A stretch of DNA of 64,000 bases from Stygiolobus azoricus (GTDB taxonomy: Archaea; Thermoproteota; Thermoprotei_A; Sulfolobales; Sulfolobaceae): contig NZ_CP045483.1 of assembly GCF_009729035.1 (NCBI RefSeq), forward strand, positions 310,001 through 374,000. Reading direction: 5' to 3'. Both the position numbers and the translations under genes were made by a program. The notes beneath the pieces were generated by a model. That model saw only the letters and a program-made list of their open reading frames with translations, was not told the DNA's origin and ran no database searches. Below, piece by piece: positions 37,820 to 45,709 of the stretch. The first letter of the stretch is position 1; every line of letters begins with the position of its first letter.

Positions 37820-38830
37820 GTGGATAGAATAAAATTTTGGAATAGGTTCGTCTTACGTTTTTTAGAGATTTTCGCTGCACCATACTCAGTTCTTAGAAAA
37901 ATATACCCTCAATTAGCAATTCTATCAATAGTAGTTTACGTAATAGCACTAGTATTCGTCTATTATCAACATCTCGACTGGATTTCAGCAATTTACGCTG
38001 CTGTAAACGTCATAACTACTGTAGGTCTTTACGCTCCAGACATCAACACCATGCCTAGTAATGAGAAATTGTTCTTAACCGTTCTTATCTTGTTCACGGT
38101 AGGTCTTTTTGCATCTATGATTCAATCTTTAATTGGAACCCTTGTAAATAAAAATATATGGATAGATGCCAGAGCGAGATGGAGAGGACAACACATGCTA
38201 AACCACATAGTCTTGATAGGAAATGCTGAAAGCATAGTTTCAGCTGCCAGAAAGTTACAGCAGTTAGGAAGGGATTACGTAGTTTTAACTTCGTCTAAGA
38301 TTCTTTATGAAGAACTAAAAGGGGATAATGTAATCCTGGGAGATCCAAAAGACGAGAGTAATCTAATATCAGCAGGAGTTAAGAAGGCATCAGCCGCGAT
38401 AATTGCAATGGACGACGATTCCGAAACACTTCTAGTAACATTAAGAGTTCAAAAACTAAATCCTCCTTTAAAAGTAGTTACCATGGTTAAGGACATTTCA
38501 ATGGTAGATATTATGAAAACAGCTGGTGCAGATGTAGTTATACCCTATGAGGATATAATGGGAAGAATGCTAGCATTTGCCTCACTTTCTGACTCCTTTG
38601 CAGGTATTATCTACTCAAGCAGAGAAAGAGAGTACTCAATAGGAGTGTTCGACGTTAAGAAGGGAATAAAGTTAAAAGATCTTCCTCCCAGGGTAATTCC
38701 GATCGCAATTCTTAGAGACGGACATTTAGATCCCTATTTCGATAAAGAAACTGAAGTGAAGCCGGGGGAATCCTTGTTCGTTTTAGGAGATCCTTCAGCG
38801 TTTAAAGAGGTTGAAAAGCTTCTGAGTTAA
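37820..38830 (+). CDS. two-helix K+ channel with RCK domain, altered selectivity filter
   Basis: A 336-residue MthK-like channel. TM1 covers about 30-49, the pore helix WISAIYAAVNV and filter region TTVGLYAPD follow at about 54-77, and TM2 is near 83-109. The RCK domain begins HIVLIGNAESIVSAARKL and ends with a TrkA-C-like domain from about 255. The filter reads TVGLY where K+ channels have TVGYG. GxGxxG is replaced by GNAES, as in MthK (GWSES). The GTG start is 37820. It follows the dead MscS gene. Confidence 0.87.
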   Translation: MDRIKFWNRFVLRFLEIFAAPYSVLRKIYPQLAILSIVVYVIALVFVYYQHLDWISAIYAAVNVITTVGLYAPDINTMPSNEKLFLTVLILFTVGLFASMIQSLIGTLVNKNIWIDARARWRGQHMLNHIVLIGNAESIVSAARKLQQLGRDYVVLTSSKILYEELKGDNVILGDPKDESNLISAGVKKASAAIIAMDDDSETLLVTLRVQKLNPPLKVVTMVKDISMVDIMKTAGADVVIPYEDIMGRMLAFASLSDSFAGIIYSSREREYSIGVFDVKKGIKLKDLPPRVIPIAILRDGHLDPYFDKETEVKPGESLFVLGDPSAFKEVEKLLS

Positions 38831-38840
38831 AAAGATTGTT

Positions 38841-40085
38841 TTAAGTTCCGTATCTCCACTGTTTCATATATTCTATCTGCTCCTTGGTCATAGGCTCTAG
38901 CTCTATTCCCATTCCTCTTAGTTTTAGCATAGCTACAGTTTCGTCAATCTCTTGAGGAACATTATACACTTTCGGCTCTAACTTGTCTTTATTCTCGATG
39001 AGGTACTTTACTGACAAGGCTTGATTAGAGAAGCTTAAATCCATAACTTCGCTCGGATGTCCTTCAGCCGCCGCAAGGTTCACTAATCTACCGTCAGCTA
39101 ATAAGTATATTCTTTTACCGTTATCTAGCGTGTACTCCTCAAGGTAAGGTCTTATAGTCCTTACTTGCTTTGCTATTTCTCTCAACCCTTTCACATTTAT
39201 CTCCACGTTAAAATGACCTGAGTTAGCTAATATCGCTCCGTCTTTCATTTTCAGAAAGTGCTCTTTATTTATAACGTTAATATTTCCAGTTGCTGTTACG
39301 AATATCTCTCCGATTTCCGCAGCCTTACTCATAGGCATGACGTCAAAACCATCCATTACCGCTTCTAAAGCCCTTAAAGGCGATACCTCAACTACAATAA
39401 CCCTAGCTCCCATACCTCTAAGCCTTTGAGCTATACCTCTACCTACCCATCCGTAACCTGCCACCACGGCAACCTTACCAGCTATCAAGATATTGGTAGC
39501 CCTCAAAATTCCATCGATAGTACTCTGCCCAGTCCCTATTCTGTTGTCGAATAAATACTTTGTAAATGCATTATTTACTGCTATCACGGGGTATTTCAAC
39601 ACTTTCTCCTCTTCCATAACCTTTAGTCTGATAACCCCCGTCGTTGTCTCCTCAGTTCCTCCTATTAGTTTCCCTGAGTAGTTCTCGTGTATGTAAGCAT
39701 GTAGGTCGCCGCCATCGTCCATAACTATTTGAGGCTCATACTTCATTATCTCTTTGATGTTGTTGTAATAATCATTCTCGTTCTCGCCTTTCCATGCGAA
39801 GACGCGTATACCTTCTTCAACTAAGGCTGCGGCAACATCATCTTGTGTTGATAAAGGATTACTCCCAGCTAAAGCAACCTCAGCTCCTCCTGCTTTTAAC
39901 GTCTTAACTAGTGCTGCTGTTTCCTTAGTCACATGAAGGACTGCACTTATTCTGATCCCCTTAAGAGGTTTTTCCGCTTCAAACTGTTTTCTGATCTCCA
40001 TTAAAGCTGGCATGTGAAGTTCTGCCCATTCTATTTGCTTTTTACCTTGCTCTGCGAGTGAGAGGTCTTTAACCTTATAGTCCAT
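38841..40085 (-). CDS. ahcY: adenosylhomocysteinase
   Basis: Hydrolyses S-adenosylhomocysteine to adenosine and homocysteine, clearing the product of the many SAM-dependent methyltransferases encoded here. The NAD site is [16 protein letters not shown]. Substrate residues appear in [24 protein letters not shown] and [13 protein letters not shown]. The length of 414 residues is typical of archaeal enzymes that lack the longer C-terminal tail. A strong AAAGGAGGTT site precedes ATG 40085. Confidence 0.96.
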   Translation of the reverse strand: MDYKVKDLSLAEQGKKQIEWAELHMPALMEIRKQFEAEKPLKGIRISAVLHVTKETAALVKTLKAGGAEVALAGSNPLSTQDDVAAALVEEGIRVFAWKGENENDYYNNIKEIMKYEPQIVMDDGGDLHAYIHENYSGKLIGGTEETTTGVIRLKVMEEEKVLKYPVIAVNNAFTKYLFDNRIGTGQSTIDGILRATNILIAGKVAVVAGYGWVGRGIAQRLRGMGARVIVVEVSPLRALEAVMDGFDVMPMSKAAEIGEIFVTATGNINVINKEHFLKMKDGAILANSGHFNVEINVKGLREIAKQVRTIRPYLEEYTLDNGKRIYLLADGRLVNLAAAEGHPSEVMDLSFSNQALSVKYLIENKDKLEPKVYNVPQEIDETVAMLKLRGMGIELEPMTKEQIEYMKQWRYGT

Positions 40086-40090
40086 ATTTT

Positions 40091-40099
40091 AACCTCCTT
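40091..40099 (-). promoter_or_regulatory. strong ribosome binding site of ahcY
   Basis: AAGGAGGTT on the minus strand, 5-6 bases before ATG 40085. It is the most bacterial-looking site in the window and points to a leadered, well translated message. Confidence 0.6.
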
Positions 40100-40100
40100 T

Positions 40101-40524
40101 GCTTAATCTTCACATGGAAATTTAAGTATACCTACGGTGAATTTTCCAAAGAAAGGATTTAATGATAATAACGTGTCTTTCAAACTCTAGTATTTCATCA
40201 ATTTTCATAGATATACTCTAGGTGCTCTTTCTATGACCCTATTATCATGTTGGACATGGAAAAATTAATTAGATAGGGAAGCTTTTTCCAAGGTTTGATT
40301 TAATCATAGTGTATCCGGTCTACTAATAGTAGGAATGATAAAGCTATACTTGATTTTATAAAGTTGTTGAACTTAAGTTCCTTTTCCCTTTATGGATTAA
40401 CTCAGTTAACTAATTCTGATAGCGTGTAATATCGAGGGAGAGATGGGGATTACTCTGTTAGGTTTAGTTGGTAAAAGCGACCATAACATTTTTAAAACAT
40501 TCCTTATCTACTAATATTGTATTT
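40101..40524. other. gene-free interval upstream of ahcY and a tRNA
   Basis: About 420 bases with no supported gene on either strand, AT-rich, with scattered stops in all frames. It holds the ahcY promoter side at the left and the tRNA promoter at 40489-40497 at the right. I see no repeat, hairpin or decayed reading frame that I can name. Confidence 0.5.
40489..40497 (+). promoter_or_regulatory. TATA box of the CAT-anticodon tRNA gene
   Basis: TTTTTAAAA, centred about 32 bases before the first tRNA base at 40525, a normal distance for a crenarchaeal tRNA promoter. Confidence 0.45.
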
Positions 40525-40611
40525 GGGCCCGTAGCTTAGCCCGGTAGAGCGCCCGGCTCATAACGTCTTTGAGAGACCGGGTGGTCCGGGGTTCAAGTCC
40601 CCGCGGGCCCA
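40525..40611 (+). tRNA. tRNA with CAT anticodon, elongator Met or Ile2, 13-nt intron
   Basis: Acceptor GGGCCCG/CGGGCCC, anticodon stem CCCGG/CCGGG, loop CTCATA plus a 13-base insert and A38, T arm CGGGG-TTCAAGT-CCCCG, discriminator A. It is not the initiator, which has an A1 type acceptor. The acceptor and CATAA loop resemble tRNA-Ile(GAU) of the same lineage, so this could be tRNA-Ile2, the substrate of TiaS, rather than elongator tRNA-Met. The two cannot be separated with certainty by eye. Confidence 0.85.
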
Positions 40612-40772
40612 CTGGTTTTCCTTAGTTCGTTTAATAAACAGGTTGATTTTCATAGGTGACTACACTTTTTTATATGTGCTCAAAATAAAAGGAGTATAAA
40701 GAACTTTCTAAAGGGTATATTATTTCTAACTAGAATGTGATTTAAAGATGAAGAATAACAATACAAAAAGCA

Positions 40773-40870
40773 TGCGGGGGGTGGGACTTGAACCCACGCA
40801 GGCCTACGCCAGCGGATCACTTCCGCGGAGTCTTAAGTCCGCCCCCTTTGACCAGCTCGGGCACCCCCGC
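40773..40870 (-). tRNA. tRNA-Leu(TAA) with a 14-nt intron
   Basis: Read on the minus strand: acceptor GCGGGGG/CCCCCGC, discriminator A, D arm typical of class II, anticodon stem GCGGA/TCCGC, loop CTTAAG plus a 14-base insert and A38, and a long variable arm (TGGCGTAGGCCTGCG region), which identifies leucine. T arm GTGGG-TTCAAGT-CCCAC. The anticodon reads TAA. Confidence 0.92.
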
Positions 40871-40952
40871 GCAAATATTTCATATTATGTCTGACTTTAT
40901 ATTTCTTTCCCATGCTATTTAAGGATCTATTTTACTCGTTCATACCTTATCT

Positions 40953-40985
40953 CCTCCCCGCCCTAAAAGGGCTAGAGCGGGGAGG
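40953..40985. repeat. end hairpin of the IS remnant
   Basis: Nine-base stem CCTCCCCGC/GCGGGGAGG enclosing an inner CCCT-AAAA-GGG stem. IS200/IS605 ends are recognised as such hairpins in single-stranded DNA by the TnpA Y1 transposase. Confidence 0.75.
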
Positions 40986-41039
40986 TTTGGGACTACATCT
41001 TCCCGCCTAAGCAGGGATTTAGCCCGTCTTCAGCCCATT

Positions 41040-41345
41040 ACCCCTATCCCCTTTGCGGAGACTCGGGGTTATCGAGATTCCCCTCGAGAGTATGTTATAC
41101 GCTCCTACCAAGTCAGCGTTGAATGCCTTGCTCAGCCTAGCACATTTGAATAGCCCCTCAAAATCCTCTTCCCACAGCCTTTACCGTGCAGTGGACATGT
41201 TGAAGAGGTATATGACTCTGACATGAATCGTAGTTTGACTCCCTCCTCAGCAACCTCCTTGAGCCTCCTCTTGACGTACCCATACATCCGTATCCTTACA
41301 GTGTACTCACTATCTTTTTCATGGACAATATCATGTGGAAGCCCA
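41040..41345 (-). pseudogene. tnpB remnant, C-terminal half
   Basis: The minus-strand frame reads YGYVKRRLKEVAEEGVKLRF, SESYTSSTCPLHGKGCGKR and, after a frame break, DLVGAYNIL. These are the last RuvC-like block, the zinc finger cysteines and the final catalytic Asp region of TnpB. Stops and shifts interrupt it. The N-terminal two thirds of the protein are missing. Confidence 0.75.
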
Positions 41346-41349
41346 ACTA

Positions 41350-41640
41350 CGGGAGCTCTTGTAGTAGTAGTCTTGCTGTCTTACCCTTGATATGTGCAGG
41401 GGCGAGGCGAGGAGGACAAATGGCAAACAAGTGAACATATCAGGCGTAACCTCCAGTGATTTAACTGAGCAACTCTACTCTTGTTCAGCTATTTTGACTA
41501 TAACTCCTCTAGCTTCTTAGCTACTGAACCTACTAAGACATTCCCTCGATATCTAGGAACCCACACGAAGTGGTACCCACAGTGGTACTTTACATACCTT
41601 ATGTTATAGTAACTATCTGTGGCCCTCTCAAACCTTGCCA
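41350..41640 (-). pseudogene. tnpA remnant (Y1 transposase)
   Basis: The minus strand encodes RYVKYHCGYHFVWVPRYRG, which matches the YxVKYHxVWxPKYR start of TnpA, and further down a degraded TPDMFTCLPFVLLASP block that corresponds to the PDHVHLF HUH motif region, now mutated. Frameshifts and stops separate the blocks. Confidence 0.75.
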
Positions 41641-41822
41641 CCGTAGTCTAGAGAATTCACAACTTATAAGTTTTTTACCCTTCCTCCCCGCTTTAAAAAG
41701 TGAGGACCTCGGACATACATAAATGGTGAACTTATATAAATTAATGAACAGTATAGGGATTGTAATAAAAAGCAAAAATCTTAATTTATACCCCGTTTGT
41801 AGTTTTTAGGGGTAAATATAGT

Positions 41823-42131
41823 ATGGTTGCTCACTCTAAAGGTTATAGGACTAGAACTAGAAAGTTACTAACAAAAAGTGTCAGGGAGCGTGGTGCTGTA
41901 CCACCTTTGAGTTCTTTAATGTACGAGTATAAGGAGGGAGAATACGTAACAATAAAAATCAATCCCTCTATACATAAGGGGATGCCCCACAGAAGATATC
42001 ATGGTAGAGTAGGTATAATAATGGGAAAAAGAGGAAAAGCCTACGAGGTTAAAGTAACCCTTGGTGATAAGGAGAAGGTAATTATCGTCAGACCTGAACA
42101 TTTAGAACCTTTTAATGGCGTTAAAAGGTGA
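41823..42131 (+). CDS. rpl21e: 50S ribosomal protein L21e
   Basis: A 102-residue archaeal and eukaryotic ribosomal protein. HSKGYRTRTRKLLTKSVRERG and HKGMPHRRYHGRVGIIMGKRG are the two conserved stretches. It leads a run of genes on the plus strand through S3Ae. An ATTTATAC box near 41783-41791 lies about 35 bases before ATG 41823. Confidence 0.95.
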   Translation: MVAHSKGYRTRTRKLLTKSVRERGAVPPLSSLMYEYKEGEYVTIKINPSIHKGMPHRRYHGRVGIIMGKRGKAYEVKVTLGDKEKVIIVRPEHLEPFNGVKR

Positions 42132-42137
42132 AAATTT

Positions 42138-42482
42138 TTGTCCTATTCCATTCGAGTTATAGAAGAACATTATATTCCTTATTCTGTAGCTAAAAAATAC
42201 CTACAAGATTTAATAAGTAATGGTAATTCATCGAATCTACTTCAGAGGACGTTCGATTACTTAAATTCTATCTCAAAGTGTGATAGTAAGGGAGCAGAAC
42301 AAATGATGGAGGAGTTAAAGGAAATAGTTAAAAAAGAAGAACTTAGGGCTATGATTGCTAGCCTATGCCCTCAGTCTATAGACGAGGTTAGAATTATTTT
42401 GGCAACTGATACTTCCACAACTTATACTACAGAACAAGTCCAAAAGATTATTGAAATAGTCAAGAACCATATGGAGAGTTGA
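42138..42482 (+). CDS. rpo4: RNA polymerase subunit Rpo4 (RpoF)
   Basis: A 114-residue subunit that with Rpo7 forms the polymerase stalk. EEHYIPYSVAKKYLQDLI starts the fold, and SLCPQSIDEVRIILATD with the following TEQVQKIIEIV helix is the HRDC-like part. The TTG at 42138 follows L21e by six bases; a co-operon with L21e is common in archaea. Confidence 0.93.
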   Translation: MSYSIRVIEEHYIPYSVAKKYLQDLISNGNSSNLLQRTFDYLNSISKCDSKGAEQMMEELKEIVKKEELRAMIASLCPQSIDEVRIILATDTSTTYTTEQVQKIIEIVKNHMES

Positions 42483-42515
42483 GGTTTTTACTTTTAAAAT
42501 TATATAATACAGTGT

Positions 42516-43157
42516 ATGCAAAGGAAAAGACCAATTAAAGAGCGGATGGAGAAAGCAGTATACGTGCTAGACTATCTAAGGGAAGGTAATCCTCTTGATA
42601 AACACACTATGCATAAAAACAGACCAGTACTTCAATTAGTAGGAGAAGATTATTTCATGCTTATGGAAGCTTCTCCTCTTAATTCTCATCAAGACTTTCA
42701 GTTGGAGCAGAGAATAGAGTTGATAGATAACTCTTACCTGAAGATAGACTTTCACATCACATACGAGGATCTTACGTCTGTGGCTAAGGATGAATTACTG
42801 AAAGTATTGAGAGTAATAGTAGAAAATAAAGCTCAATTGTTTACGGAGTTTTTCAATAAAGCTGAACCTTTAACGTTAAAACTACACGCACTAGAGCTAT
42901 TACCTAATATTGGGAAAAAGACGCTGAAAACAATTCTAGAAGAACGAAAGAAAGAACCCTTTAAGGATTTACGAGATATTGAACAAAGAGTCGGAATAAA
43001 GGACGTTATTGGAATAATAGTGGAAAGGATAATAAAGGAAATACAAGGGGGTGAAAAATATTATCTCTTTGTATATCCATTGGAAGAGAAGAAAAAACCC
43101 ACAGAACACTTCGTGTATTTGGGCTATTTGGAAAGATTGAGTAAAGATGCCCAGTAA
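42516..43157 (+). CDS. DUF655 putative RNA-binding protein
   Basis: A 213-residue archaeal protein. The N-terminal part has an OB-like region (VLDYLREGNPLDKH, QLVGEDYFMLMEA) and the C-terminal part a helix-hairpin-helix motif LELLPNIGKKTLKTILEER. It always lies between rpo4 and ksgA in this neighbourhood, which points to a role in rRNA or tRNA processing. It overlaps ksgA by 11 bases. The biochemical function is not known to me. Confidence 0.85.
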   Translation: MQRKRPIKERMEKAVYVLDYLREGNPLDKHTMHKNRPVLQLVGEDYFMLMEASPLNSHQDFQLEQRIELIDNSYLKIDFHITYEDLTSVAKDELLKVLRVIVENKAQLFTEFFNKAEPLTLKLHALELLPNIGKKTLKTILEERKKEPFKDLRDIEQRVGIKDVIGIIVERIIKEIQGGEKYYLFVYPLEEKKKPTEHFVYLGYLERLSKDAQ

Positions 43158-43806
43158 GGGTCAAAATTTTTTAATAGATTTAGCATTCATAAAGAAAGTA
43201 ATTTCTTACGTTGATTTTTCTAAGAGACCTATTATTGAAGTAGGAGGAGGAAAAGGCGCTTTAACTACGTTACTAAGACCAGACTTAACTATTGAGATTG
43301 ATAGTTCATTAGCTAACTATTTGAAGGATTATAACCTCGTAATAGCCGACGCTCTAGCTCCGCCCTTTTTTAGAGGGCAAGTGGTTTCATCACTTCCCTA
43401 TTATATAACTTATAATTTTATGAGAGAAATGATAAAAAATTCTAGTATATCAAGACTAGTTCTAGTATTACAGAAAGATTTCATAGACAAAATTTTAAAC
43501 AGGGCTGTATATATATCATTTACACTACACTATCATTTTAAAATACAGTCTAAAGATATAATTCCTCCTAGAGCTTTTTCACCTAGACCTAGAGTTTATT
43601 CTCAGATAGTAATCTTCGAGAGGGTTAGAAGTTATAATCAGTATGTGGACGATGTTCTGCAGTGTGTTAGTTCATATAAGAATAAAAAACTGAATTCAGT
43701 AGCTAAATTGTGCGGAATAAACGTCACTTCAGATAGGAGGGTAAGGGACTTTAAACCATGGCAAGTAATAGAGTTATTGAATTTTCTAGGTATAGAATAT
43801 GTATAA
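43147..43806 (+). CDS. rsmA: 16S rRNA adenine dimethyltransferase (KsgA/Dim1)
   Basis: Dimethylates two adjacent adenines at the 3' end of 16S rRNA. It shows KGQNFLID at the N-terminus, SAM motif EVGGGKGALTTLL and the catalytic SSLPYYIT. The C-terminal helical domain carries PPRAFSPRPRVYSQIV. At 219 residues it is shorter than bacterial KsgA (about 270), mainly through a compact C-terminal domain. It overlaps the following methyltransferase gene by 49 bases. Confidence 0.93.
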   Translation: MPSKGQNFLIDLAFIKKVISYVDFSKRPIIEVGGGKGALTTLLRPDLTIEIDSSLANYLKDYNLVIADALAPPFFRGQVVSSLPYYITYNFMREMIKNSSISRLVLVLQKDFIDKILNRAVYISFTLHYHFKIQSKDIIPPRAFSPRPRVYSQIVIFERVRSYNQYVDDVLQCVSSYKNKKLNSVAKLCGINVTSDRRVRDFKPWQVIELLNFLGIEYV

Positions 43807-44375
43807 ATGAACACGTTTATGAACCAGCGGAAGATACAAAAATACTCCTAGATCTTTTGAAGATCAATCAAGGAGACAAAGTATTAGACATGGGATCTGG
43901 GAGCGGTATTCTAGGTTACTATGCAATAAGAAAAGGGGCTAAGGTTACGTTTATTGATATAAATCCTTATGCAACTGAGGCAACATTATGCACCCTTAAA
44001 CTGAATAACGTAAATCCTGAGAAATTTGATATAATTAACTGTGATCTCCTCTCTTGTTTACGTAATGACGTAATTTATGACGTAGCTATTTTTAATCCAC
44101 CTTACCTTCCTTTCGAAGAATACAATTCTTGGATAGGGTATAGTTGGTCTGGAGGTAAGAATGGGATTGAAGTCATAATGAGATTTTTTAATAATATTAG
44201 GGCTAAAAGAATATATATAGTAGTCTCCTCTTTATCAGATTTCGACAAGTTATTTATAGAAGTTAAACGTATGAATTATAAAATAACAGATAAGAGGGAA
44301 ATAACAATAGGTTATGAGACGATTATGGGATTGGAGTTGGTAGCTGATGATACGACTCATAGTCGTGGAACCTGA
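43758..44375 (+). CDS. HemK2/Mtq2-type N6/N5 methyltransferase
   Basis: A 205-residue class I methyltransferase with SAM motif VLDMGSGSGILGYYA and the catalytic FNPPYLPF. The archaeal members correspond to eukaryotic Mtq2, which methylates the glutamine of the GGQ motif of release factor eRF1; a partner like Trm112 is needed there. It overlaps ksgA and trmJ, so translation is coupled. The substrate is inferred from the family. Confidence 0.87.
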   Translation: MASNRVIEFSRYRICINEHVYEPAEDTKILLDLLKINQGDKVLDMGSGSGILGYYAIRKGAKVTFIDINPYATEATLCTLKLNNVNPEKFDIINCDLLSCLRNDVIYDVAIFNPPYLPFEEYNSWIGYSWSGGKNGIEVIMRFFNNIRAKRIYIVVSSLSDFDKLFIEVKRMNYKITDKREITIGYETIMGLELVADDTTHSRGT

Positions 44376-45075
44376 AGGAGCATATAACGTAGGTTTTATA
44401 GCTAGGCTCGTAAAGAATTTTAGTGTAGATGAATTCTATTTAGTTAATCCTAAATGTAATATGCAGGAAGCAATTAATTTCTCTGCACAAGGCAGGGAGA
44501 TATTAGAAAAGAAAGCCGTTATAGTTTCCAATTACGATGACACCATCAAAGACCTTGATATAAAGATAGCTACCTCGAGCATAGCGGATAATGAAGGAGA
44601 TTTATTGAGAAAGTCAATCAAACCATGGGATCTGGATAGATTTATTGAAAATAATAAGAAAATAGGGTTAATATTTGGTAGAGAAAGTGTAGGATTAACA
44701 AGAGAGGAGATCATGAAGGCAGACTTCCTGCTACACATACCTGGAAATCCTGAATATCCGGTCTTAAATTTATCCCATGCAGTTGGTATAATTTTATACG
44801 AAGTTTTTAAGTTGAGAAACGTTAAAAATACAGAAAAAAATGAGGATGAAAGAATTTCGAGTGAGTCCATTAAACTCCTAGACTATTACTCTAAAAAAAT
44901 AGTGGATATACTAAAACGTAGTGAAGGGGACGAGAATATGTATATTGCTCTTAAGAGAGTTCTTCTAAAAGGTGTAAGTGATGAGGTTGAAGCAAGAACT
45001 GTCATAAGGCTTTTACGAAAGATATACGTAAAAGTTAACATTGCTGAGGGAAAGAGTGAAGATGAAATGGAGTGA
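44347..45075 (+). CDS. trmJ: tRNA 2'-O-methyltransferase TrmJ
   Basis: A SPOUT enzyme that methylates the 2'-O of position 32 in tRNA; the Sulfolobus enzyme acts on cytidine. The N-terminal catalytic domain has VVEPEGAYNVGFIARL, the knot motif GRESVGLTREEI and PVLNLSHAVGIILYE. A C-terminal helical extension of about 90 residues helps bind tRNA. It overlaps the upstream gene by 29 bases and is the last gene before the S3Ae promoter. Confidence 0.92.
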   Translation: MIRLIVVEPEGAYNVGFIARLVKNFSVDEFYLVNPKCNMQEAINFSAQGREILEKKAVIVSNYDDTIKDLDIKIATSSIADNEGDLLRKSIKPWDLDRFIENNKKIGLIFGRESVGLTREEIMKADFLLHIPGNPEYPVLNLSHAVGIILYEVFKLRNVKNTEKNEDERISSESIKLLDYYSKKIVDILKRSEGDENMYIALKRVLLKGVSDEVEARTVIRLLRKIYVKVNIAEGKSEDEME

Positions 45076-45078
45076 AAA

Positions 45079-45089
45079 TTTTTATAAAG
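45079..45089 (+). promoter_or_regulatory. TATA box of the S3Ae gene
   Basis: TTTTTATAAAG centred about 27 bases before ATG 45112, so the S3Ae message is almost certainly leaderless. Confidence 0.6.
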
Positions 45090-45111
45090 GTTGTTGGATT
45101 AAAAGTTAGTC

Positions 45112-45702
45112 ATGTCATCAAAAGCTAGCTCGGCGATTAAGGACAAGTGGAAGCTTAAGAAGTGGTTTACGATCCTAGCACCTAAAGTATTTGGGGAAGT
45201 ACCCTTAGGTAGTACTCCGGCCTTCGATGTATCACAGACGATTAACAGAAAAGTTGAGGCAACGCTTTATGATTTAACCGGAGATTTTAGCATGGTTTAT
45301 GTGCACTTGTATTTCAGGATAGTAGGGAATGAAGGAGAAAGAGTAATAACGAGATTCGCAGGTCATGAGTTATCCAGGGACTATATTAGGTCATTAATTA
45401 GAAGAAAAAGTTCGAAAATAAACGCAATAATAGATGTAACAACTCAAGATGGGTATGTAGTTAGGGTTAAGGGATTAGCTCTTACTACATACAGGGCTCA
45501 TAGGTCACAGAAAACAGCTATTAGGAAGATAATGGCTGACATTGTTACAAAGAAGGCTGCAGAATCTACATTTGATCAATTTGTACAAGATGTTGTATTT
45601 GGCAAATTAGCTAATGATATATTTCAAGAGTCTAAGAAGATATATCCTCTTAGAAAAGTTGAGGTTGAGAAAACTAAAGTAATTAAAGTCCCTGCATCAT
45701 AA
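45112..45702 (+). CDS. rps3ae: 30S ribosomal protein S3Ae (eS1)
   Basis: A 196-residue ribosomal protein of the archaeal and eukaryotic small subunit. WFTILAPKVFGEVPLGSTPA is the conserved N-terminal block, and RFAGHELSRDYIRSLIRRKSSKI the middle one, each continuing into neighbouring sequence. It has its own leaderless promoter although it directly follows trmJ. The sugar nucleotidyltransferase begins 7 bases downstream. Confidence 0.96.
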   Translation: MSSKASSAIKDKWKLKKWFTILAPKVFGEVPLGSTPAFDVSQTINRKVEATLYDLTGDFSMVYVHLYFRIVGNEGERVITRFAGHELSRDYIRSLIRRKSSKINAIIDVTTQDGYVVRVKGLALTTYRAHRSQKTAIRKIMADIVTKKAAESTFDQFVQDVVFGKLANDIFQESKKIYPLRKVEVEKTKVIKVPAS

Positions 45703-45709
45703 CATTTTT

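Larger units (their letters stand above)
40951..41713 (-). mobile_element. IS200/IS605-family insertion sequence remnant
   Basis: A 760-base block of higher GC than its surroundings, bounded by related end hairpins: CCTCCCCGCCCTAAAAGGG...GCGGGGAGG at 40953-40985 and a diverged CCTCCCCGCTTTAAAAAGTGAGG at 41683-41705. On the minus strand it contains a broken tnpA followed by the 3' half of tnpB. Full IS605 elements of this type are about 1.8-2 kb, so most of tnpB has been deleted. It sits beside tRNA-Leu and upstream of the L21e operon. Confidence 0.85.

Noticed and set aside
40101-40524. Decayed gene upstream of ahcY
   Set aside because: Translations of all frames show only short pieces without a recognisable motif.
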